The translations under genes were made by a program, and so were the position numbers. From NCBI GenBank assembly GCA_902799765.1, contig CADCBZ010000007.1, positions 1 to 54,574 of the forward strand: DNA of 54,574 bases. Reading direction: 5' to 3'. A model generated the notes under the pieces. That model worked only from the letters and a program-made list of their open reading frames with translations. It made no database searches and had not been told where the DNA came from. This document shows positions 27,256-34,979 of the stretch, in pieces. Positions within the stretch are counted from its first letter, which is position 1. Every line of letters starts with the position of its first letter. Source of the DNA: an uncultured Prevotellaceae bacterium. GTDB lineage: Bacteria; Bacteroidota; Bacteroidia; Bacteroidales; Bacteroidaceae.

Positions 27256-27299
27256 TCTCCTTCTATTTTCTTTAAAAACATTAAATCCTGTACCTAATA

Positions 27300-27331
27300 T
27301 TTGGCATTTTGGACAAAAAACACTAAATTTG
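27300..27331 (+). promoter_or_regulatory. Promoter of the restriction/TIR island
   Basis: TTTG (27300-27303), a 20-bp spacer and TAAATTTG (27324-27331) match the Bacteroidetes consensus perfectly. It is the only strong promoter I can see ahead of the + strand genes from 27358 to 44970. Confidence 0.75.
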
Positions 27332-27340
27332 CGTTCAAAC

Positions 27341-27352
27341 CAAACATGTTTG
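27341..27352. promoter_or_regulatory. Palindrome, candidate operator of the Cro-type regulator
   Basis: CAAACATGTTTG is a perfect 12-bp palindrome between the predicted transcription start (about 27338) and the start codon at 27358. Its place fits autorepression by the helix-turn-helix protein encoded next. Confidence 0.5.
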
Positions 27353-27357
27353 ATTAA

Positions 27358-27570
27358 ATGAGGGATTTAAATCGCTTAAAAGTTGTCCTGGTAGAGAAGA
27401 AGAGGACAAGTAGATGGCTGGCAGAGCAGTTGGGTAAGAACACCTCGACTGTGAGTAAGTGGTGTACCAACTCTGCACAGCCCGATCTCCAAACGCTTGA
27501 CAAGATTGCCGACCTGCTGGATTGTGATACCCGTACGTTATTAACCAGTAAGACTGAGAGCAATGATTAA
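27358..27570 (+). CDS. Cro/C1-type helix-turn-helix regulator
   Basis: A 70-residue protein consisting of one XRE-type helix-turn-helix (SRWLAEQLGKNTSTVSKWCT, then LQTLDKIADLLDCDTRTLL). It overlaps hsdM by 8 bp. Its size and position are those of controller proteins that time restriction gene expression; here it likely controls the whole downstream island through the palindrome in its own leader. Controller activity is inferred, but the fold is clear. Confidence 0.85.
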   Translation: MRDLNRLKVVLVEKKRTSRWLAEQLGKNTSTVSKWCTNSAQPDLQTLDKIADLLDCDTRTLLTSKTESND

Positions 27571-29371
27571 CATAAGAAAATTGGAGGCAGAACTATGGGA
27601 GTCGGCAGACTTGCTGCGTCAGGGCAGCAAACTGACAAGTAGCCAATACTGTATGCCAGTACTGGCTCTGCTTTTCCTGCGCTATGCCTATAGCCGCTAT
27701 AAGATGGTAGAGGCAGAGATTTTGCAGAGCCGTCCGATGCGTGGAGGGCGTGTGATGCCCGTAGAGCCAAGTGACTTTGCGGCAAAGAGTGCGCTCTATC
27801 TGCCAAAGGAAGCACAGTTTGACTATCTGGTGAACCTGCCCGACAATATCATTTCGGCAGGACTGAAGACCAAGGACGGCAACGACATCAATTCATTGGG
27901 CGAGGCTGTCAACAATGCCATGCAGTTGGTGGAAGACCAGAGCGAACAACTTACGGGTGTGCTGCCTAAGACCTATACCAGTTTTGCTGATGACTTGCTG
28001 CGCGAATTGCTCCGTATCTTCAACAACAAGACCATTGACGAGGTGGGTGGCGATGTCATCGGACGTATCTATGAGTATTTCCTATCCAAGTTTGCCAAGG
28101 CAGTAGCCAGTGACGACGGTGTGTTCTTCACGCCAAAGTCGTTAGTGAAAATGCTGGTGAACGTGCTGGAACCCAAGCAGGGCGTGATGCTCGATCCTGC
28201 CTGTGGTAGTGGTGGCATGTTTGTGCAGACGGGTGATTTCGTGAATCAGGCAGGGCTTAATGCCAATACCACGATGACCTTTTACGGGCAGGAGAAGGTG
28301 GAGTATAACGCCCAACTCTGTCTGATGAATATGGCTGTTCATGGACTGAACGGACGCATTATCTCTGGCGACGAAGCTAATTCGTTCTATCACGATGCCC
28401 ACAACCTCGCTGGCAAGTGCGACTATGTGATGGCCAATCCACCTTTCAATGTGGATAAGGTGAAAGCCGATTCTGCTTCTGCAGCCGGACGTTTGCCTTT
28501 CGGACTCCCAGGTGTCAATGCCAAGACCAAAGAGGTAGGCAACGCCAACTATCTTTGGATAAGTTATTTCTATGCCTATCTGAACGACCATGGACGTGCA
28601 GGCTTCGTGATGGCGAGTTCGGCAACAGACAGTGCCAACAAAGACAGGGACATCCGTGAGAAGTTAGTCCGCACTGGCGATGTAGATGTAATGGTCAGTG
28701 TGGGCAACAACTTCTTCTATACCCTCTCGCTCCCCTGCTCGCTGTGGTTCTTTGACAGAAACAAGAATGCCGACATCCGTGACAAGGTGCTCTTCATCGA
28801 TGCCCGTAACTATTACACTGTCGTTGACCGCACTCTGAATGAGTGGACGGAATGGCAACTACGCAACCTTCAGGCTATCGTCCATCTGTATCGTGGTGAG
28901 ACGGAAAAGTATCGCTCTCTCATTGCAGACTATGACAAGGCATTGAACGGTCAGACCGTAGCCTCTGCTGAAGAAGCCTTGCAGAAACAGAAAGCTGAAG
29001 CCAAGCAACTCATAGCCGAGGCAACACGAAAGGACAAGAAGCGTATAGAGGCTGAGCAGAATGCACTAACGGCAGAACTGGAGGACACGCTCGAAACCGC
29101 ACGTCAGCGTGAATGGCTTGTGTCGAAGTTTGGTGAGGATGGAAAGTACCAAGACATCTTGGGGCTTTGTAAGATTGCCACCATCCAGGAGATAGAGGAA
29201 AAGAACTACTCACTGACTCCTGGTGCCTATGTTGGTGTGGCCGAGCAGGAAGATGACGGAGTGGATTTCCATGAGCGTATGAACGAGATTCATGCGGAGT
29301 TGGCGAAACTAAACAAGGAGGCTAACACACTGATGGATGAAATACAAAAAGCATGGGAGGAACTGAAATGA
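27563..29371 (+). CDS. hsdM: Type I restriction-modification system, methylase subunit
   Basis: HsdM (602 residues) transfers methyl groups from S-adenosylmethionine to adenine in the sequence chosen by HsdS. The N-terminal helical domain (ELWESADLLRQGSKLTSSQY), the SAM motif DPACGSGGMF (near residue 210) and the catalytic NPPFNV (near residue 291) are all present. The C-terminal 150 residues have a long charged coiled coil (about 440-510) of the kind that binds the HsdS linkers. It overlaps its neighbours on both sides and belongs to one operon with hsdS and hsdR. Confidence 0.95.
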   Translation: MINIRKLEAELWESADLLRQGSKLTSSQYCMPVLALLFLRYAYSRYKMVEAEILQSRPMRGGRVMPVEPSDFAAKSALYLPKEAQFDYLVNLPDNIISAGLKTKDGNDINSLGEAVNNAMQLVEDQSEQLTGVLPKTYTSFADDLLRELLRIFNNKTIDEVGGDVIGRIYEYFLSKFAKAVASDDGVFFTPKSLVKMLVNVLEPKQGVMLDPACGSGGMFVQTGDFVNQAGLNANTTMTFYGQEKVEYNAQLCLMNMAVHGLNGRIISGDEANSFYHDAHNLAGKCDYVMANPPFNVDKVKADSASAAGRLPFGLPGVNAKTKEVGNANYLWISYFYAYLNDHGRAGFVMASSATDSANKDRDIREKLVRTGDVDVMVSVGNNFFYTLSLPCSLWFFDRNKNADIRDKVLFIDARNYYTVVDRTLNEWTEWQLRNLQAIVHLYRGETEKYRSLIADYDKALNGQTVASAEEALQKQKAEAKQLIAEATRKDKKRIEAEQNALTAELEDTLETARQREWLVSKFGEDGKYQDILGLCKIATIQEIEEKNYSLTPGAYVGVAEQEDDGVDFHERMNEIHAELAKLNKEANTLMDEIQKAWEELK

Positions 29372-30546
29372 ACGAACCTAAATTTATATATCGAGATGGG
29401 ATGTTGGCAGACAACGACTATGTGCAGTGGTTGAAAGATTTGAAAGCACGTTACAGACAATGTCAAGCAAAAGCTGCAGTCAAAGTTAACACTGCGATGC
29501 TGGAGTTCTACTGGAGCTTGGGACGTGACATCATTCAACTGAAAGCCGAAAGTAAGTGGGGCAGCGGATTCTTCAATCAGCTAAGTCTTGACATGAGGGC
29601 AATGTTCCCAGATGAAAGAGGTTTTTCTTCAGCAAATCTGCGCTATATGAAACGCTGGTTTGAGTTTTATTATCAAGGGCTTGTAAATCTTCACCAAGTT
29701 GGTGAAGAAATTGGCCAACTGCCTGTTGAGGAAATAGAAGCGGTAAATCGTCAACGACGCGTTGACGAAATTGTTCACCAAGCTGGTGAAGAAATTTGTC
29801 ACCAGGTTGGTGACGAATTTGAAATGCCGGTTATATTTGGTACTGTCCCGTGGAAACATCATGTGTATATTTTCACCAAGAGCCAGTCGTTTGATGAAGC
29901 GATATTCTATATAAATAAGGTTGCATCAGAAGGATGGAGTCGTGTTTATCTGGAGCATCAGATAGATGAAGACCTCTACCAGACGCAGGGTTCTGCCATT
30001 ACAAATTTCGAGAGTACCCTGCCATCACCTCAAAGCAAACTCGTACAGGAGATACTGAAGGATCCGTATGACCTCAGTTTCCTCACGATGAAAGCTAAGT
30101 ATGATGAGCACGAGTTAGAGGAAGCACTTGTTGCCAATGTCACACAGTTTCTGTTGGAGTTAGGCAAGGGGTTCTCATATGTTGGCCGACAAATGGAGTT
30201 GCAGATGCCTGGCGGACAGACTTTCTTCCCTGATTTGGTGTTCTATTTTATACCCCAACACCGATACATAATTATTGAGCTCAAGGCCGTTAAGTACATT
30301 CCCGAGTTTGCTGGCAAGCTCAATTTCTATGTCACTGCGGCAGACGAACTGCTACGTGGTGAAGGCGATAATCCCTCTGTTGGCTTGATTATCTGCAAAT
30401 CGAAAGACAAGACAGTGGTGGAGTGGTCGCTTAAAGACATCAATAAGCCGTTAGGCGTAGCCACATATCAACTGCAAGAGGTGGTTGACCGCACTGTGGC
30501 TGAACTTGAACTGAAGAAAAAGCAAAAAGAGGAGGAAGAAGAATGA
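29368..30546 (+). CDS. DUF1016/PDDEXK nuclease-fold protein (YhcG type)
   Basis: A 392-residue protein inserted between hsdM and hsdS. The N-terminal DUF1016 domain (WLKDLKARYRQCQAKAAVKV, IIQLKAESKWGSGFFNQLS) is followed by a variable region and a C-terminal PDDEXK-like nuclease domain with PDLVFYFIPQHRYIIIELKA (acidic and lysine residues of the fold). Such genes are frequent passengers in type I restriction operons and may add a nuclease or anti-phage function; this is not established. The ATG overlaps the hsdM stop. The variable region, codons 108-149, contains four short DNA palindromes (see findings). The last residues are a K/E-rich tail. Confidence 0.85.
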   Translation: MNEPKFIYRDGMLADNDYVQWLKDLKARYRQCQAKAAVKVNTAMLEFYWSLGRDIIQLKAESKWGSGFFNQLSLDMRAMFPDERGFSSANLRYMKRWFEFYYQGLVNLHQVGEEIGQLPVEEIEAVNRQRRVDEIVHQAGEEICHQVGDEFEMPVIFGTVPWKHHVYIFTKSQSFDEAIFYINKVASEGWSRVYLEHQIDEDLYQTQGSAITNFESTLPSPQSKLVQEILKDPYDLSFLTMKAKYDEHELEEALVANVTQFLLELGKGFSYVGRQMELQMPGGQTFFPDLVFYFIPQHRYIIIELKAVKYIPEFAGKLNFYVTAADELLRGEGDNPSVGLIICKSKDKTVVEWSLKDINKPLGVATYQLQEVVDRTVAELELKKKQKEEEEE

Positions 30547-31778
30547 GCGAGTGGAAACGATACAAACTAAAAGACATCTCTTCATTGAGTAATGGCATAA
30601 ACTTTGATAAGTCTGCCTATACTTCTGGAGTGAAGTTAATTGGTGTATCAGATTTCAAAGATAGAGTTTATCCAGATTACGACTCTCTTCAAGAAGTAGA
30701 TTCAAAAGTCGTAAGAAGTGGAGATTATCTGGAGAAAGGAGATATTGTGTTTGTTCGTTCCAATGGCAATAAAGAATTAGTAGGCAGGTGTATGATGATT
30801 GACTCCGATATCCCTGTCACCTTTTCTGGCTTTTGTATAAAGCTGCATCTAAATGACAAGAACAGCTTTGAACCTGTCTATTTCAATTATTTGTTTAGAA
30901 CAAGACAGTTCAAGAAATCTATGACAAGTACCGCTGTAGGAGCAAACATTCAAAATCTTAGTCAATCAAGATTGGGTAACTGCGAAGTTTCTATCCCCGA
31001 TATTGATACACAAAAGAGAATTGCAATCATTCTTTCTAGATATGACTCTTTAATAGAGAACTACAAGCAGCAAATTTCATTATTGGAGGAATCTGCGCAA
31101 CGGCTCTATAAGGAATGGTTTGTTGACCTTCACTTCCCAGGACACGAAAACACCAAGATTGTAGATGGTGTGCCTGAGGGATGGGAGAAGAAAAAAGTTG
31201 GTGAACTTATTTCCAAAGTTCAGAGAACAAAGCAAGTCCCAACTAATTGCTATCAGAAGAATGGTAGCATTCCTATTATTGACCAAAGCAAGAACTATAT
31301 TGCTGGATATACCGATGATAGAGAGTGTTTGGTAATTGTGAATATCCCATATATAGTATTTGGTGATCATACAAGAATTCTTAAATATATTCCATTCTCA
31401 TTTGCAAAAGGGGCTGATGGTACACAGCTAATTGTGTCTAATGACCTAAAACGTATGCCACAAAGCCTTTTTTACAATAGCTTAACAAACATAGACTTGT
31501 CGAACTATAGTTACGCTCGGCACTATAAATACCTCAAAGAGGAACTGATATATCTCCCCTCAGAAGTATTGGGGACTAAATATGACATAGTTGCCTCAAA
31601 ATGGTATGAGACGATTCAACTATATCGTAATAATATTCTGCTACTCACTGAAGCCCGAGACCGTTTGCTCCCTAAACTAATGAGTGGAGAGATAAGCGTA
31701 GAAACGGCTCAGTCCGTAACCAGCGGACTCGGAGTCCGTAAGGAACAAACTGGCAGTCCGAAGCCTTCGGACTCATAG
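30543..31778 (+). CDS. hsdS: Type I restriction-modification system, specificity subunit
   Basis: HsdS (411 residues) recognises the split DNA target. Two target-recognition domains (about residues 1-150 and 210-345) are each followed by a helical linker: KRIAIILSRYDSLIENYKQQ and NNILLLTEARDRLLPKLMSG. The start overlaps the stop of the DUF1016 gene. The last 23 residues (after GEISVE) are encoded by two strong DNA palindromes and have no counterpart expected in the family. No second hsdS or recombinase that could shuffle target domains is present in the window. Confidence 0.92.
   Translation: MSEWKRYKLKDISSLSNGINFDKSAYTSGVKLIGVSDFKDRVYPDYDSLQEVDSKVVRSGDYLEKGDIVFVRSNGNKELVGRCMMIDSDIPVTFSGFCIKLHLNDKNSFEPVYFNYLFRTRQFKKSMTSTAVGANIQNLSQSRLGNCEVSIPDIDTQKRIAIILSRYDSLIENYKQQISLLEESAQRLYKEWFVDLHFPGHENTKIVDGVPEGWEKKKVGELISKVQRTKQVPTNCYQKNGSIPIIDQSKNYIAGYTDDRECLVIVNIPYIVFGDHTRILKYIPFSFAKGADGTQLIVSNDLKRMPQSLFYNSLTNIDLSNYSYARHYKYLKEELIYLPSEVLGTKYDIVASKWYETIQLYRNNILLLTEARDRLLPKLMSGEISVETAQSVTSGLGVRKEQTGSPKPSDS
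31724..31773. repeat. Two perfect dyads in the hsdS 3' end
   Basis: CGGACTC-g-GAGTCCG (31724-31738) and AGTCCGAAG-c-CTTCGGACT (31755-31773). The second ends 2 bp before the stop codon. An AGTCCG half-site also lies at about 31711. Confidence 0.7.
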
Positions 31779-31811
31779 CAATGAGCGTAGTAACGAAAAA
31801 CTAAGACGAAT

Positions 31812-34800
31812 ATGGCAAACGACTATAGCGAAGACCAACTGATACAGAAGAGTACTGCCGACTTCATGGAAAAGGAGTTGGGTTGGAAGAGCATCTATGC
31901 CTTTGATCAGGAGAAGTTGGGGGCAAACGGCACGTTGGGGCGCAACAGCTACCATGAGGTGCTGCTGACTCGCCATCTGCGCCAAGCCCTGAAGAATTTC
32001 AATCCTTGGCTGACGGAGAAACAGCTACAGGAATGCATCGACAGTATGACAGAGCATATCAGTAGTCAGACGCTGATGCAGATTAACGAGCAGAAGTATA
32101 AGCTGATTCGCGACGGCATACCAGTGACTCGCACGAAGCCCAATGGTGAGACGGAGGAAGTAAAGGCCAAGGTCATTGACTTCGATTCGCCAGAGAAAAA
32201 TGAGTTCCTTTGCGTCAGGGAAATGTGGGTGTACGGTTCGCTCTATCATCGACGAGCCGACATCGTGGGTTATGTCAACGGCATTCCCCTGCTCTTTATG
32301 GAACTGAAGAACCACGACGTGGAGGTAGTTGATGCCTTCAACCAGAACTATCGCGACTATCTCGACACCATACCCCAACTGTTCTACCACAATGCCTTTA
32401 TCATGTTCAGCAACGGACTGGAGGCGCGTGTGGGCACCATCGACTCGAAGTGGGAGTTCTTCCATGAGTGGAAACGACTGACTGAGGATGAAAAGGGCTG
32501 CGTGGACTTAGAGACCATGCTACGAGGTATCTGCAAGAAGGAGAATTTCCTCGACCTTGTGGAGAACTTCATCCTCTATGACCATTCCGATGGCTTCACG
32601 GCTAAGATTATGGCACAGAACCATCAGTATCTGGGTGTGAACCAGGCAGCGGAGATGTATCGCAACCGCCAGTATTTGAACGGTAAGTTGGGTGTGTTCT
32701 GGCATACGCAAGGCAGTGGCAAGAGTTATTCCATGTTGTTCCTCTCACAGAAGATTCGTCGTAAGTTCGAGGGGTCACCTACCATCGTAGTACTGACAGA
32801 CCGCGAAGAGTTGAACACACAGATTAGCAAGCGGTTTGCCTATTGCGGTATGTTGGGCAATGTGGAAGCCAAACAGTTCATCGCCAGCAGTGGTGACGAT
32901 TTGAAAACGAAATTGAAGGGCAATCCATCGTTTATCTTCTCACTCATTCAGAAGTTCAACGACCCTAAGGCAGAGCCAATCTACCCTGAACACGACATCA
33001 TCGTGATGAGCGACGAGGCACATCGTACTCAGAACGGCATCTTTGCTGAAAATCTGGTACACCTGCTGCCAACGGCACATCGTATCGGATTTACAGGTAC
33101 TCCCTTGTTGTCGAATGATAACATCACGGAGCGAACCTTTGGCAAATACGTCAGTATCTACGACTTCAAGCGGGCTATAGACGACCATGCCACCGTACCT
33201 CTCTACTATGAGAACCGAGGGGAGAAGATACAGGACTTGAAGAATCCTGAGATCAACGAGGAGATTGCTGCTGCACTGGAACAGGCTGGCGATTTGGATG
33301 CCTCGCAGTTGGCTAAACTGGAACGAGAGTTCAGCAAGGAGGTTCATCTGCTGACAGCCAAGAAGCGACTTCGCCTTGTGGCTCAGGACTTCGTGCGTCA
33401 TTACAGTGACCTGTGGACATCGGGCAAGGCGATGTTCGTCAGTTATAATAAGGTGACGTGTGTGCGGATGTATAACTACGTGCAGGAATACTGGCAGCGT
33501 GAAATCAAGCATCTTGAAGAGCGGATAGAGAAATGCGACTCCCAGCAGGAAGTGCAGGAGATGAAGAGCAAACTGAAGTGGATGCAGGAAACGGATATGG
33601 CCGTTGTGGTGTCGCAGGAGCAGAACGAGGTACAGACCTTTGAGAAATGGGGACTCGACATCAAGACCCACCGCCAGAAGATGCAGGACAGGAAACTCGA
33701 TGAAGAGTTCCAAAAAGCAGATACCCCGCTGCGTATCGTATTCGTCTGTGCCATGTGGCTGACGGGATTCGATGTGAAGACACTATCATGCCTGTATATC
33801 GACAAGCCGATGAAGGCGCACACGCTGATGCAAACTATCGCCCGTGCCAATCGCGTGGCAGAGGGTAAGACCAACGGACTCATCATCGACTACATCGGCA
33901 TCGTGAAAGCACTTCGTCAGGCTTTGGCGGACTATACCGCCAATCCTGTGGGGAGCACTGGAGGTAATGACCCAACTGTCGATAAACAAGAACTCATCAA
34001 GCATGTACTCGAAGCCATTGCCGCTGCTATAGCATTCTTGCAAGAGTACAATTTCGAATTGGAAAGGCTGATTCATGCAGAGAACTTCATGAAACTGGCC
34101 TTGCTGAAAGAAGCAGCCAATGCGATGTGTGAATCGGCAGAGACACGCAAGACCTATTGCACCTTTGCCACCACCCTGACAAAACTATGGAAGTATCTCG
34201 ACCGCGAGGACATCACGACAGAGATGAAACAACAGAAGGATGCCATCGCGGCCATCTACAAGGAACTACAGAAGAAACGCAAACATGCCGACATCACTGA
34301 CCTGAGTGTGGCTATCAACGAGATAGTGAATGACCACTTGGAGATAGAGGCAACTACTGCTGCTGAAGAAGGGCCAAGCCGTCGCTTTGACATCAGCGGC
34401 ATTAACTTCGACCTGCTGCGTCGTGAGTTTGCCAAAAGTCGTGAGAAGAACCTGCTGCTGAAGGACATCCAAGAATTGCTTCAGGAACGTATCGCCCTGA
34501 TGCTGGCTCAAAATCCGTCACGCATCAATTTCTACGACAAGTACCAGCAAATCATCCACGACTACAACCAGGAACAGAACCGTGCCACCATTGAAAAGAC
34601 CTTTGAGGAACTGATGACCCTCTCGGGTCAGTTGAGTGAAGAAGAGCGTCGCTATGTGCGTGAAGGCTTCAAGAACGATGAAGAACTGTCGATGTTCGAC
34701 ATTCTGATGAAGGACAATCTGAGCAAGGAGGACATCAAGAAAATCAAGAAGGTGGCCGTAGAACTGCTTGACAAAATCAAGCAACAGTTGGCTGGAATGG

Positions 34801-34961
34801 ATCATCCCTTTGATAAGCCTAACACAAAAGCGACTATCATTATCACCATCCGTGATATACTCTGGCAGGAACTGCCTGAGAGCTATAGCGAAGAAAGCAT
34901 CATCCAGTATCGTGATGCAGTGTATAACTATGTCAGCCATCACTATAATGATGTAGCTTGA
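31812..34961 (+). CDS. hsdR: Type I restriction-modification system, restriction subunit
   Basis: HsdR (1,049 residues) is the ATP-driven translocase and nuclease. The N-terminal nuclease domain has the PDDEXK-type core RADIVGYVNGIPLLFMELKN (near residues 142-161). The helicase motor has Walker A HTQGSGKSYSM (near 298), the DEAH box VMSDEAHRTQN (near 400), GFTGTPLL and the motif VI region LMQTIARANRVAEGK (near 675). The C-terminal helical part probably docks to HsdM/HsdS. It starts 33 bp after hsdS and ends 18 bp before the TIR-WD40 gene, so the TIR genes are probably read from the same transcript. Confidence 0.95.
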   Translation: MANDYSEDQLIQKSTADFMEKELGWKSIYAFDQEKLGANGTLGRNSYHEVLLTRHLRQALKNFNPWLTEKQLQECIDSMTEHISSQTLMQINEQKYKLIRDGIPVTRTKPNGETEEVKAKVIDFDSPEKNEFLCVREMWVYGSLYHRRADIVGYVNGIPLLFMELKNHDVEVVDAFNQNYRDYLDTIPQLFYHNAFIMFSNGLEARVGTIDSKWEFFHEWKRLTEDEKGCVDLETMLRGICKKENFLDLVENFILYDHSDGFTAKIMAQNHQYLGVNQAAEMYRNRQYLNGKLGVFWHTQGSGKSYSMLFLSQKIRRKFEGSPTIVVLTDREELNTQISKRFAYCGMLGNVEAKQFIASSGDDLKTKLKGNPSFIFSLIQKFNDPKAEPIYPEHDIIVMSDEAHRTQNGIFAENLVHLLPTAHRIGFTGTPLLSNDNITERTFGKYVSIYDFKRAIDDHATVPLYYENRGEKIQDLKNPEINEEIAAALEQAGDLDASQLAKLEREFSKEVHLLTAKKRLRLVAQDFVRHYSDLWTSGKAMFVSYNKVTCVRMYNYVQEYWQREIKHLEERIEKCDSQQEVQEMKSKLKWMQETDMAVVVSQEQNEVQTFEKWGLDIKTHRQKMQDRKLDEEFQKADTPLRIVFVCAMWLTGFDVKTLSCLYIDKPMKAHTLMQTIARANRVAEGKTNGLIIDYIGIVKALRQALADYTANPVGSTGGNDPTVDKQELIKHVLEAIAAAIAFLQEYNFELERLIHAENFMKLALLKEAANAMCESAETRKTYCTFATTLTKLWKYLDREDITTEMKQQKDAIAAIYKELQKKRKHADITDLSVAINEIVNDHLEIEATTAAEEGPSRRFDISGINFDLLRREFAKSREKNLLLKDIQELLQERIALMLAQNPSRINFYDKYQQIIHDYNQEQNRATIEKTFEELMTLSGQLSEEERRYVREGFKNDEELSMFDILMKDNLSKEDIKKIKKVAVELLDKIKQQLAGMDHPFDKPNTKATIIITIRDILWQELPESYSEESIIQYRDAVYNYVSHHYNDVA

Positions 34962-34979
34962 ATTTAAAGCTGTAAATAA

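Noticed and set aside
30543-31778. Phase-variable hsdS with inverting target domains
   Set aside because: No second hsdS copy, no partner inverted repeat and no local recombinase in the window; the dyads are confined to the 3' tail.
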